Shown: piece by piece, positions 31,451 to 39,281 of the stretch
Position numbering within the stretch: the first letter of the stretch is position 1
How the letters are laid out: every line of letters begins with the position of its first letter
NCBI GenBank assembly: GCA_040772005.1
Contig: JAXGYZ010000004.1
Coordinates: 248,001 to 312,000, forward strand
DNA: 64,000 nucleotides
Origin: MWBF01 sp040772005
GTDB taxonomy: Bacteria; Chloroflexota; Anaerolineae; CG2-30-64-16
Reading direction: 5' to 3'
Notes under the pieces: generated by a model
The model's database searches: none
What the model saw: the letters and a program-made list of their open reading frames with translations, nothing else
What the model was told of the DNA's origin: nothing
Made by a program: the position numbers and the translations under genes

Positions 31451-33334
31451 TCAGTCCACCTGCGCCGGCGGCAGCTCGACCCGGCCGACCTCGCTGCCGT
31501 CGGCCGCGCGATAGACGATGAGCAGTACGCCGAACGCGCCGCGCCGGTCCGCGGGCAGAGTCAGGTCATATACATCCTCGACCACCTCCCCGGGGACCCA
31601 GGCGGTCGTGGGATAGGTGAAGTGGACGGGCGCGCGGTCATCCGCCACGACGACTGCGCCGGCTGCGTCCAGCAGCCGCGCCGACACCTTGAGGTCCTCA
31701 GTGATGGGTGCGGCGGCGGTCCACTGCACCGCCACCCGCACGACCGGCCCCGCGTGTGTCTGCCGGATGTGCGTGCGCCCCGCAAGCCAGCGCACGCCCC
31801 CGCCCACATCCGTCCCCGGCGGAATCGCGCCTGGGGTGGCCTTCGGGCTGACGGCAATCAGCGGCCCCGCGGCATCCAGGCTGTACAGTGCGGCCGCGCC
31901 GGGCAGGTCCCGCGTCAGGTACGCCGGCGCACCGCGCGCCCGCGCCGCGGCCACCGCTGCCAGCCGCGCATCTTCCGCATCGGCCCACACCACTTGCAGG
32001 TCGGGCCGCCGGCCCAGCACATCGCGGAAATAGCGCACCAACGTCGTCTCTCCGCCCAGCCCCACAATCACGCCATGCGGCTCCGCGCTGTCCAGCATGT
32101 CCGCGCCCAGGTCATACACGGTCCACTCGTCGCTCCGATCCCGTAGCGGCCACTCGCGCACTGCCGCGCGGACCGGCTCGAAGAGCAGCACGAATGCCAC
32201 GGGCAGCAGCCACAGGAAGGTCAACAACGGGCGGGCCTGCCGCGGCAGGCGCAGCGGCCGGGCGCTGACCGCGGCCCGCTGTGCGAAGCTGTCGAACAGC
32301 GGAGCCAGGCCCCATGCCGCCCACACGGCCATCAGCATGAACGCAGGCAGCAGGAAAACCTCGATGTCCTGTACCTTGTAGTTGACCGCGAACAACGTCT
32401 GGCCGGCCAGCGCCAGCAGCAGAAAAACCGACCGCCGCAGGCTGTAGCGCCAGCCAGTGACCAGCCCGGCCACGGCTGCCAGCGCAGTCAGCGCACCCAT
32501 CTCCCGCAGAAACAGGGCAACGTAGTCCCCTGCGCTCCGCGTCACACCGAACGGATTGCCCGTCAGGAACACGCTGTAGCCGCGCGCAAGCACCCAATCC
32601 AGTGTGCCGCGGAGGGTGGGCTGATACGTGCCGTCCAGCGACGACACGACCTGTCCGCGGATGAGCAGATAGACATAAAGCAGCAGGGGCGCAAGCAGCA
32701 GCGCCAGGGGCCGCAGCCAGCGTTGCGGCTGGCGCAGCAGCGCCGGGTCGGTCCAGAGGATGAACACGAGCGCGGCGGGGAAGAGCAGGGCGATCATGCG
32801 GTGGTGCGCCAGCCCCAGCCCGGCCGCCAGTGCGGCCAGCGCCAGCAGCCGGTCGGAACGGTGCGCGGCAGCCCGGCCGCGCTCGCTCTGCCGCGCCGCC
32901 TCCCAGCGGAGCAGCAGGTACACAAACGCGACGGCCAGCAGCCCGTGCAGCGCGTAGACCTCCGCGATGGTCGCCTGCGACCACCAGGTCGGAGAGATAG
33001 CGAACACCACCGTGGTCACGACGGCAGCGGCCCGGCTGCCCGCCACCGTACGCGCCACGCGGTACAGCACGCCGACCGCGGCTGCGGCGAGCAGCGCGGA
33101 AAACAGGTTGGCCCGGGCTGCGGCGTCGCGGAGCGGCAGCAGGCCGGTGAACAGCTTGCCTGCGAGCGTGTACAGGGGATAACCGCTCGGGTGCGCGATG
33201 CCGAGCGTGGGCAGCACGACCTGGAACTCCAGACTGTCGTCGAATAGCGTCGCGACAGACGGTGCGGCAGTCACCGCGTACAGGGCAAACGCAGCAACCG
33301 CCAGCAGCCACGCGACCTGCCGGTCGGTAGGCAT
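31451..33334 (-). CDS. DUF2723 membrane protein (protein O-mannosyltransferase-like)
   Basis: A 627-residue polytopic protein. The N-terminal DUF2723 signature follows the first helix: DSLEFQVVLPTLGIAHPSGY, with an acidic residue in the first outer loop as in GT-C enzymes. About ten helices span residues 8-430, and the last 190 residues are soluble and outside. Relatives (TMEM260-like) transfer mannose or related sugars from a lipid carrier to proteins. ATG 33334 is chosen because the frame upstream crosses a family-6 repeat and the Mut7-C gene. It is probably co-transcribed with Mut7-C upstream. Confidence 0.82.
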   Translation of the reverse strand: MPTDRQVAWLLAVAAFALYAVTAAPSVATLFDDSLEFQVVLPTLGIAHPSGYPLYTLAGKLFTGLLPLRDAAARANLFSALLAAAAVGVLYRVARTVAGSRAAAVVTTVVFAISPTWWSQATIAEVYALHGLLAVAFVYLLLRWEAARQSERGRAAAHRSDRLLALAALAAGLGLAHHRMIALLFPAALVFILWTDPALLRQPQRWLRPLALLLAPLLLYVYLLIRGQVVSSLDGTYQPTLRGTLDWVLARGYSVFLTGNPFGVTRSAGDYVALFLREMGALTALAAVAGLVTGWRYSLRRSVFLLLALAGQTLFAVNYKVQDIEVFLLPAFMLMAVWAAWGLAPLFDSFAQRAAVSARPLRLPRQARPLLTFLWLLPVAFVLLFEPVRAAVREWPLRDRSDEWTVYDLGADMLDSAEPHGVIVGLGGETTLVRYFRDVLGRRPDLQVVWADAEDARLAAVAAARARGAPAYLTRDLPGAAALYSLDAAGPLIAVSPKATPGAIPPGTDVGGGVRWLAGRTHIRQTHAGPVVRVAVQWTAAAPITEDLKVSARLLDAAGAVVVADDRAPVHFTYPTTAWVPGEVVEDVYDLTLPADRRGAFGVLLIVYRAADGSEVGRVELPPAQVD

Positions 33335-33350
33335 CACGCTGGCAATGCAA

Positions 33351-33407
33351 GCATCCTTCGACTGCGCTCCACTGCGCTGCACTCCGCTCAGGGTGCCCTT
33401 TGCGCGG
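33351..33407. repeat. Palindromic repeat, family 6 copy C
   Basis: GCATCCTTCGACTGCG and CACTCCGCTCAGGGTGC bound a region with the repeated word ACTGCGCT. It occupies most of the gap between the DUF2723 start (33334) and the Mut7-C stop (33433). Confidence 0.7.
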
Positions 33408-33432
33408 CCGCGAGTCACGTTGGGGCTGCTTT

Positions 33433-33912
33433 TCAAGCCACGTCCTCCAGCTCCGCCAGCAGGCTGGGCCAATGCGTGCCCTTCCAGTAGACGCGGCCGC
33501 AGTCGGGGCAACGCCAGAACGCTTCCTGCGTCTGCCAGACGTACAGCGGCACGAGCATCCGCGCCGTCTCGCGGTCCAGCGTCTCCAGCAGGCCGTTGCA
33601 CTCGCCGCAGCGCGTGAACGGCTGCGCCGGCACGGGCAGCGCCGCGCGCACCTCCGCCAGTTGTTCGGGCAGCGACTCGCTCTCGACCAACAGCGCGGCC
33701 ACCCCGCGCCGCCGCGCCAGGGCATGGTCGCGCGTCACGATCAGGCGGCCTTCGGCCTGCGCCTGGGCCATCAGCGCTTCGTCGCTGCCATCGCGCCAGT
33801 ATACCGTATCATAGCCGAGCCAGCGCAGCCGCTTCGCCAGCGAGCCGAGCATGGCGTCCACCAGGAGCCGCGGGCAGCAGCCTTTGTCTAAAGGTTCGGC
33901 TTGTGGTAGCAT
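33433..33912 (-). CDS. Mut7-C RNase (PIN-like) domain protein with a zinc ribbon
   Basis: A 159-residue protein. PRLLVDAMLGSLAKRLRWLG near the N-terminus is the Mut7-C signature with the first catalytic Asp, VTRDHALARR follows, and the C-terminal half has two Cys-x2-Cys pairs (RCGECN and RCPDCG) forming a zinc ribbon. The domain is a predicted RNase of the PIN-like fold; its RNA target is unknown. The start could be ATG 33912 or ATG 33981. The latter would share bases with the start codon of the divergent Amt gene, so 33912 is preferred. Confidence 0.82.
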   Translation of the reverse strand: MLPQAEPLDKGCCPRLLVDAMLGSLAKRLRWLGYDTVYWRDGSDEALMAQAQAEGRLIVTRDHALARRRGVAALLVESESLPEQLAEVRAALPVPAQPFTRCGECNGLLETLDRETARMLVPLYVWQTQEAFWRCPDCGRVYWKGTHWPSLLAELEDVA

Positions 33913-33979
33913 GATTGCGTGCAACGCGTTGCCCAACGTCTTGACATCATCCGGGTTTACGTCATCAGGAGTATACTGC

Positions 33980-35422
33980 ATGCCAGTTGACCTGGCCCCA
34001 ACCTACGGCCTGGCTTTCCTCATTCCGATCGGTTATGCCCTCATCGCGGCCGGCGGCCTGCCCGCCCACCACGCGCGCCACGCTGCGGTCAGCTTCTTTG
34101 CCGCAGCCGGGCTGGCCGTCCTGGGCTACGTCGCGTGCGGCTTCGCGCTCCAGTTCGGCGGCATCGGCCTCATCTATGAGCGGCCCGGCTTCGAAGGTCT
34201 CATCTGGGAGTGGTCGGCCCTCGGCCCCACATGGGGACCCGGCTGGGGCATGGCCGGCTTGGCCGGTTGGGGGCTGAGCGGCCCGGCGGCTACACCTGCC
34301 GCGCGCGCTCTGGCCCTGGCAAACCTGCCCATGCTCATCACCGCCGTCACCCTGCCGGTCGTCGCGCTGCGCAGCCGCGTCCCGGCCTGGGCCGCCGGGC
34401 TGGCCGGGCTGTTGACCGGCGCGCTCATTTACCCGGTCGCGGGCAACTGGGTCTGGGGCGGCGGGTGGCTTGCCAACCTGGGCCTCAACCTCGTCGATCT
34501 CGGCCACGGTTTTGTGGACCTGGCCGGCGCGGGGCTGGTCAGCCTGCTCGCCGCATCCGTGACGCTGGCGGGGTTCGTCGTCTTCCTGCCGCGCGGCCCC
34601 CGGCCCGCCGACCCCACCGCGCCGGTCGCACTGCCCCGTGCCTATCACCCGCTGCTCTGCCTGCTCGGTGCGGGCCTGCTGCTGGCCGGTGCAACCGCGT
34701 GGGTGACGCTCAACCCGCTGCTCGACCCGGTGAAGCTGGACACGCCGCGCATTCTGCTCAACCTGATCCTCGCGGCCAGCGCCGGCGGCCTGCTGCCCAT
34801 CGCCTACACCTGGCTGGTGGCGGGCCGGCCCGATCCGCTGATGGCGGCGCGCGCGTTTGCCGCGAGCTTCGCCGCCAGCCTGGGCTGCGCGCTGTTCCTG
34901 TCGCCCATGCTGGCCCTCGCGCTGGGTGCAGCCCTCGGCCTGCTCATGCCCTTCGTCGTCTTCGTCGTGGAGCGCGTGCTGCGCTGGAACGACGCAACGG
35001 GCACGCTTGCCGTCCACGGCGTCGGCGGCGGCTTCGGACTGCTGGCCGTCGGCCTGCTCGCAGACGGGACGGCCGGCGCGGGCTGGAACGGCATCGGCGC
35101 GGGTGAGTACCTGGATGTGGCCGGGCAGGGCGTGACCGGGCTGCTGGTCGCCCCGGGCTTCCAGCCGGACTGGCCGGGCCAGATGCAGGCGCAACTGCTC
35201 GGCGGCGCAGCCATTATTGCCTTCGCGTTCTTCGTCGCGTGGCTGGCCCTCGCGCCGCTTGCCACAGTGCGCAACCTGTTCAGCCTGCGGCCGCGGCGCA
35301 CGCTGCCGGCCCCCCTGCCCGAGGTCATGGAGCCGCCGCTGCCGGAGCCTGCGCCGGTGCTGGCCGAGGTGGAGCCGGAAATCGTCACTACACCCGCCAA
35401 CGCGGAGCCGGCGGGGTCGTAG
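33980..35422 (+). CDS. Divergent ammonium transporter (Amt/Rh) family protein
   Basis: A 480-residue protein with about eleven helices and Amt landmarks: GNWVWGGGWLANLG then HGFVDLAGAGLVS, and later TLAVHGVGGGFG. The conserved Asp180 (AmtB Asp160) is kept and the second pore histidine is His346, but the first pore histidine, eight residues after the Asp, is Ser188. The Phe gate region is also unlike AmtB. Transport of ammonium is therefore doubtful. No glnK/PII gene is adjacent. The last 60 residues are a Pro/Glu-rich cytoplasmic tail. A terminator follows. Confidence 0.75.
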   Translation: MPVDLAPTYGLAFLIPIGYALIAAGGLPAHHARHAAVSFFAAAGLAVLGYVACGFALQFGGIGLIYERPGFEGLIWEWSALGPTWGPGWGMAGLAGWGLSGPAATPAARALALANLPMLITAVTLPVVALRSRVPAWAAGLAGLLTGALIYPVAGNWVWGGGWLANLGLNLVDLGHGFVDLAGAGLVSLLAASVTLAGFVVFLPRGPRPADPTAPVALPRAYHPLLCLLGAGLLLAGATAWVTLNPLLDPVKLDTPRILLNLILAASAGGLLPIAYTWLVAGRPDPLMAARAFAASFAASLGCALFLSPMLALALGAALGLLMPFVVFVVERVLRWNDATGTLAVHGVGGGFGLLAVGLLADGTAGAGWNGIGAGEYLDVAGQGVTGLLVAPGFQPDWPGQMQAQLLGGAAIIAFAFFVAWLALAPLATVRNLFSLRPRRTLPAPLPEVMEPPLPEPAPVLAEVEPEIVTTPANAEPAGS

Positions 35423-35424
35423 TA

Positions 35425-35459
35425 GGGGCTTCAGCCCCACGTCCGGCGCTCGAGCGCCG
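35425..35459. terminator. Double hairpin between convergent genes
   Basis: GGGGCTTCAGCCCC (35425-35438) and CGGCGCTCGAGCGCCG (35444-35459) stand side by side in the 38-bp gap between the Amt-like gene and thpR, both perfect palindromes. No U-run is present. Confidence 0.6.
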
Positions 35460-35460
35460 A

Positions 35461-36063
35461 CTATAACCCCATCTCCTCTTCCAGCGGCACAGTGACCAGG
35501 GTCGTATACACCGCGCCCGTGGGCCGCAGGTCGCTCTTGATCAAGCTGACCGCAGTCACGCGTTGCGTGCCAATCTGCTCCACCACCGCCTGCTCCACCA
35601 TCCGGCCGACTGCCGTCTCAGCCGCAGGATTCGCGCTGCGCGCCACGCGTCCCAACGTCAGGTGAGGGGAGAAGCCGCGTTCCTCCTCGGGCCAGCCGAG
35701 CGGCGCCACATAACGCTCTACCGCGCCTTGCAGCTTCGCCAGCCACGGCCCGTGGCTGCGCACCGCGACCCAGATGACCCGCGGGCGCCGTGTGTTCGGG
35801 AAGCAGCCGCGGCCCTCGACCGTGAACTCGAACGGCGGGATGCCCTCGCACGCCCGCGCCAGCGCCGCGGCAATCTCCGCCGCACGGCTGGCCGGCGTAT
35901 CGCCCAGGAACTTGAGCGTCAGGTGGATGCCGTCCGGCGCCACCCACTTGACGCTCCCCTGCGGAGCCTGGCGCTTGAACTTGGCCTGCACCGCGGCCAG
36001 CGCCACGCGCAGCGGCTCGTCCAACTCGATGGCGATGAAGGTGCGAAGTATCGGGTCCGGCAT
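35461..36063 (-). CDS. thpR: RNA 2',3'-cyclic phosphodiesterase
   Basis: A 200-residue 2H phosphoesterase of the LigT/ThpR family. The two catalytic HxTx-like motifs are HLTLKF (His47) and HLTLGR (His134), as required for cyclic-phosphate hydrolysis at RNA ends. ATG 36063 (MPDPILRTFIAIEL) has GGGGGAG before it; the longer in-frame opening to 36159 runs into a family-6 repeat and is not credible. Confidence 0.93.
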   Translation of the reverse strand: MPDPILRTFIAIELDEPLRVALAAVQAKFKRQAPQGSVKWVAPDGIHLTLKFLGDTPASRAAEIAAALARACEGIPPFEFTVEGRGCFPNTRRPRVIWVAVRSHGPWLAKLQGAVERYVAPLGWPEEERGFSPHLTLGRVARSANPAAETAVGRMVEQAVVEQIGTQRVTAVSLIKSDLRPTGAVYTTLVTVPLEEEMGL

Positions 36064-36098
36064 GGCTCCCCCGCGCAACAGTAAACAATGGGCGAATT

Positions 36099-36157
36099 GC
36101 AGGCATTCTGAGCGGATGGGCGCCGCGCAGCGGCGCACGTAGTCGAAGAACGCCTGC
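36099..36157. repeat. Palindromic repeat, family 6 copy D
   Basis: GCAGGCATTCTGAGCGGA at the left and GTAGTCGAAGAACGCCTGC at the right, with an outer GCAGGC/GCCTGC pair and inner GCGCCGCGCAGCGGCGC hairpin. It closely resembles the left half of the MITE-like element interior. Confidence 0.75.
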
Positions 36158-36202
36158 ATGACCCCTGATGCTTCCGTGTGCTCCCTGTCTTCCGTGGTTC
36201 TC

Positions 36203-37369
36203 TTACTGCCGCGCGCTGCGCTCCAGCCGCGCCCGCCGCGCAGCCAGGTTATCTTCCCCGGTCGATTCAGCCTCAGCGGTTGCCGTCGCCGTCGCGTCGC
36301 TGACCGTGGCCTGGTTCACCTCGCTCAACGCCGAAAGCAGGTCGTTGAGCCGGTTCACCTCGGAGTCGATCTCGCCCGCGATGCGCTCGGCGGTCACGCC
36401 ATCCACGTCCATCGCGTTGACGACCTGCACCTGGGAATAAATCGTCCCCATCGCGGCGAGCGTGTCGTCCAGGTTCAGCCGGGTGCGGCGCATCACGCGC
36501 GCCAGCCGGTCGAGCTGGCGCTGTTGCTCGCGGTAGGCGGCCAGCGTCTTCATCATCTGGCGGCGAATCTCAGGATCAACTTCCAGTTCGACGAGCCGCT
36601 CCAGCCGCGCGATGCGGGCGGGTACTTCCTTGATGTCCCGGCGGATCAAGTCATCGTTCTCGAATAGCGACAGCCGGTCCGCCAGTTGGCCGACGCGCTC
36701 CTCCCAGCTTTTCAGGCTCTCCGGCACGCTCGCCAACCGCGCAGCCAATGGACCGGGCCGGCGGCTCTTGATGACGCTCTGAATCCGCCGGCGGTAGGAG
36801 ACGGCGCGCTGGCGGTATTCGGCAGGCGTCGTAGCATTCTTCTCGGGATACGGGTCCACCGCGGCCACACGCCGCGGCTGAACGGCAGGCGCGGGCGCAG
36901 TCCGGCGCAGCGGTTCCCCGACCTGCGGGGCAGCCACCGGACCCGCAGCCGTCTGCCCATCATCCAGCGTCATGTCGTGCATCGTCTGACCGCGGCTGTC
37001 GGTCCACGTCTCGCCGGAGTAGATGTCGCGCGCCTGCCCGCTCGTCGTCGAGCCCTTCCTGACCGCCCACAACGCAAATGCCAGGATGGCCAGCGGGGCC
37101 AGGCACATCAGCCCGCCGGCCGCGTTCCCCAACACGCTCAGCAGCCCGCCCAGGATGGACATGGCGATGATGAACGCGATGAACAACCCCACGAGCACGA
37201 ACAGCACGCCGAAGGGTGAGACCGGCTGCGACTGCCGGCGCGGCGGCTGCCAGTGACGCCGCCTGCGCTGATTGCGCATACTTCTGGCTATACTCGCCGC
37301 GACGCTCAACCCGACCAGGATCTTCGGGAGCCAGTCGTCGTCGCGACGTCCGGCCTGCTGGCCCATCAT
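36203..37369 (-). CDS. Membrane protein with a C-terminal coiled-coil region
   Basis: A 388-residue protein of unknown family. A basic Arg/Gln-rich stretch (about residues 30-47) precedes two helices at about 52-82 and 84-103. A Pro-rich linker then leads to about 190 residues of charged alpha-helix with heptad-like spacing (LSLFENDDLIRRDIKEVPAR, LAAYREQQRQLDRLARVMRR). A cytoplasmic coiled coil tethered to the membrane is the likely picture; PspA-like or chromosome/septum roles are only guesses. Start ATG 37369 or 37366, both behind GGAGGAG. Confidence 0.7.
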   Translation of the reverse strand: MMGQQAGRRDDDWLPKILVGLSVAASIARSMRNQRRRRHWQPPRRQSQPVSPFGVLFVLVGLFIAFIIAMSILGGLLSVLGNAAGGLMCLAPLAILAFALWAVRKGSTTSGQARDIYSGETWTDSRGQTMHDMTLDDGQTAAGPVAAPQVGEPLRRTAPAPAVQPRRVAAVDPYPEKNATTPAEYRQRAVSYRRRIQSVIKSRRPGPLAARLASVPESLKSWEERVGQLADRLSLFENDDLIRRDIKEVPARIARLERLVELEVDPEIRRQMMKTLAAYREQQRQLDRLARVMRRTRLNLDDTLAAMGTIYSQVQVVNAMDVDGVTAERIAGEIDSEVNRLNDLLSALSEVNQATVSDATATATAEAESTGEDNLAARRARLERSARQ

Positions 37370-37490
37370 CCTTCTCCTCCAGATACACCCAGGCTATACG
37401 CATATCTTTACTATACGTTTGCCGAGCCAAAAAGATTCGGCGCAGGCTGACCTCGCCTGCCGCCGGTGGCCTGGGTGACCTCAAAAACCT

Positions 37491-38426
37491 CTACCCGCCG
37501 ACAGATGTCAAAATGACCCGGTGGGCCCCGGCTGCATACAGCGCGGCGCTCACCGCCTCAGCCGTACCGTTTTCAACGAGCACAATCAGGTTGCCCCCGC
37601 GCCCCCCGCCCGACAGCTTGGCGCCCAGCGCACCGGCGGCCCGCGCCACCGCAGCCAGCGCATCCAGCCGCTCGCAAGAGACGCCGATCTCCTGCAACAA
37701 CGCGTGGTTGGCATCCAACAGCGGCCCCAACTCGGCAGGGTGGCCCCCGGCAATGGCCGTACGCGCCGCCTCCACCACCGCCGCCACCTGGTCAAACAAC
37801 CCCTCGTAGCGGGCCGGTGCCTGCTCCCACGCGCGGCGTACATCCCCGACCGCAACACGCGTCGGGCTGCGGATGCCGCTGTCGGCAATCGCCAGCCGGA
37901 ACGGGCTGCCGATGGCAAAAGGCTCCGGCGGCCGGCCGCGCACGAAATAGACCGGCTGCTCGTACGCGATGACCGTATTATCGATGCCGCTCGGCGTGCC
38001 GTGGTGCAGCTTCTCGACCTCGTAGGCCAGCGCCGACACATCCTCCGGCGGCAATATCCGTCCGGCGCCCGCCGCCAGCCCGCGTATCAGTGCGGCAGAT
38101 ACAGCGGCCCCGCTGCCGAGCCCGCTCGCGACCGGGATGGTCGAGCGAATCGTCACGCGCCAGTCCGGTTCGGCCAGCCCCAGGTGCGTCAGCGCCAGGC
38201 GAGCCGCAACGGCCAGCGGGTGCTCGGACTCGGCGGCGGACAGGCGAACCTCCTCGCCCAGGTCCGCTGCGCACAGCACCAACCCTGCACCCGACGCGCC
38301 CGGCTCAACGACTGCCTCCGCGCTCACCTGCGTGACAGGCACAGCCAGCGCGGGCCGGCCGTACACGACCGCATGCTCACCGCACAGGATGACCTTGCCC
38401 ACTGCGCGCCCGACGCTGAGTTCCAT
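37491..38426 (-). CDS. mvk: Mevalonate kinase (GHMP superfamily)
   Basis: A 311-residue GHMP kinase. Lys11, the GEHAVVYG motif (16-23), the ATP loop PVASGLGSGAAVS (98-110), catalytic Asp149 in HHGTPSGID and the C-terminal KLSGGGRGG match mevalonate kinases. It makes mevalonate-5-phosphate for isoprenoid synthesis; in bacteria this pathway is found in Chloroflexota and some Gram-positives. No other mevalonate gene is in the window. The ATG at 38426 begins seven bases after a TGC-TATAAT box and lacks a ribosome site, so the mRNA is probably leaderless. Confidence 0.92.
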   Translation of the reverse strand: MELSVGRAVGKVILCGEHAVVYGRPALAVPVTQVSAEAVVEPGASGAGLVLCAADLGEEVRLSAAESEHPLAVAARLALTHLGLAEPDWRVTIRSTIPVASGLGSGAAVSAALIRGLAAGAGRILPPEDVSALAYEVEKLHHGTPSGIDNTVIAYEQPVYFVRGRPPEPFAIGSPFRLAIADSGIRSPTRVAVGDVRRAWEQAPARYEGLFDQVAAVVEAARTAIAGGHPAELGPLLDANHALLQEIGVSCERLDALAAVARAAGALGAKLSGGGRGGNLIVLVENGTAEAVSAALYAAGAHRVILTSVGG

Positions 38427-38432
38427 GCATCT

Positions 38433-38441
38433 ATTATAGCA
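38433..38441 (-). promoter_or_regulatory. Extended -10 promoter TGC-TATAAT of mevalonate kinase
   Basis: On the minus strand TGC-TATAAT (38441-38433) is followed by six bases and the ATG. No recognisable -35 is present. Confidence 0.6.
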
Positions 38442-38506
38442 TACCCGCGGACTCGATGCCGGACACGGGCTGACAGGAAGCTGACAGTTGTGGAGATGTC
38501 GCAGGT

Positions 38507-38669
38507 GCGCAGGTGCAGGAATTCCAAATGTGCGCGAGGGTGCAGGCATGCTGAGCGGAGTGGAGCGTAGTCGAAGCACGCCTGCACCGTGGCGATCCTT
38601 TGACTGCGACCCTGCGAGCCTCCGCTCAGGATGCTTTGCCGGCTACATTTGGAATTCCTGGCGCAGGTG
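38507..38669. mobile_element. MITE-like element: 15-bp terminal inverted repeats, 9-bp target duplication
   Basis: The 145-bp element 38516-38660 starts with CAGGAATTCCAAATG and ends with its perfect complement. It is flanked on both sides by GCGCAGGTG (38507-38515 and 38661-38669), an exact 9-bp target-site duplication. There is no coding capacity. The interior is two family-6 palindromes (CTGAGCGGA...GTAGTCGAAG and GATCCTTTGACTGCG...CCTCCGCTCAGGATGC). It inserted between divergent mvk and DUF4160 genes, just upstream of the latter's -35 box. A transposase using 9-bp duplications must act in trans. Confidence 0.88.
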
Positions 38670-38697
38670 TGACATGGTTGCCAGTTGATGGTATACT
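38669..38697 (+). promoter_or_regulatory. Promoter GTGACA-17-TATACT of the DUF4160/DUF2442 pair
   Basis: GTGACA (38669-38674), a 17-nt spacer and TGG-TATACT (TATACT 38692-38697) lie seven bases before the ATG at 38705, predicting a leaderless transcript. The -35 shares its first base with the right-hand target duplication of the MITE-like element. Confidence 0.6.
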
Positions 38698-38704
38698 CCC
38701 GAGT

Positions 38705-38962
38705 ATGCCAACCATTTCAGTTTTCTACGGCATCCGGGTTACGATGAACTACAATGACCACAGCCCGCCTCACTTTCACGCTGAGTATCAGGAGTACGAG
38801 GTGACTGTGGACATAGCTAATGGGGCGATTACGGGCACAATGCCGCGTCGCGCCCTGTTGCTGATTTGGGCCTGGCTGGACGAGCATCAGGTTGAACTGC
38901 AAGAGAACTGGGAACGGGCCCGCGCAAGAGAAGCGCTCAGGGCCATAGACCCTTTACGGTGA
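38705..38962 (+). CDS. DUF4160 protein
   Basis: An 85-residue protein with the DUF4160 signature GIRVTMNYNDHSPPHFHAEY at residues 9-28, rich in histidine, and a C-terminal LLLIWAWLDEHQVELQENWE helix. DUF4160 genes are found next to DUF2442 genes in many bacteria and are listed among putative toxin-antitoxin modules, but biochemical function is unknown. It overlaps or abuts the DUF2442 gene. Confidence 0.85.
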   Translation: MPTISVFYGIRVTMNYNDHSPPHFHAEYQEYEVTVDIANGAITGTMPRRALLLIWAWLDEHQVELQENWERARAREALRAIDPLR

Positions 38963-38967
38963 GGTGC

Positions 38968-39216
38968 ATGATGTTCCTGCATGTGACAGGTGTCGAATAT
39001 CTGAGTGAGTATAAACTGAAGCTGATGTTCAGTAATGGCGACGCTGGCGTCGTCGACTTGTCCGCGGAGTTGTACGGGCCGATCTTTGAGCCGTTGCGGG
39101 ATGTGAACTTGTTTCGGCAAGTGTACCTGACGAGCCGCACGATCGAATGGCCAAACGGCGCCGACTTTGCTCCTGAATTTCTCTACGAAACCGCCCAGCT
39201 CTCCATCCCGGCTTAA
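38968..39216 (+). CDS. DUF2442 protein
   Basis: An 82-residue DUF2442 protein: YKLKLMFSNGDAGVVDLSAE (from about residue 14) and the ending TIEWPNGADFAPEFLYE are family hallmarks. The start is ATG 38968 or 38971, behind GGTGAGG; a GTG at 38959 overlapping the DUF4160 stop is possible. It forms the partner of the preceding gene, with a role likely shared but undefined. Confidence 0.85.
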   Translation: MMFLHVTGVEYLSEYKLKLMFSNGDAGVVDLSAELYGPIFEPLRDVNLFRQVYLTSRTIEWPNGADFAPEFLYETAQLSIPA

Positions 39217-39223
39217 GTCAAAG

Positions 39224-39246
39224 GCCCGCAAGCGCGGCTTGCGGGC
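39224..39246 (+). terminator. Hairpin between DUF2442 and asnS
   Basis: GCCCGCAAGC-GCG-GCTTGCGGGC is a perfect 10-bp stem with a 3-nt loop, eight bases after the DUF2442 stop. It has no U-run. It may end the small operon or lie in the asnS leader; no T-box features are seen. Confidence 0.5.
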
Positions 39247-39281
39247 GAGTTCAACCAGTGCCATCCACCTTCGGAGTAAGC

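Noticed and set aside
33972..33977. TATACT as a -10 box for the Amt-like gene
   Set aside because: It ends only two bases before the ATG, so transcription would start inside the gene, and no -35 has proper spacing (TTGACA at 33941 is 25 bases away).
39224..39246. T-box or attenuator controlling asnS
   Set aside because: Only a short hairpin is present; no specifier loop, T-box sequence or alternative antiterminator is visible.
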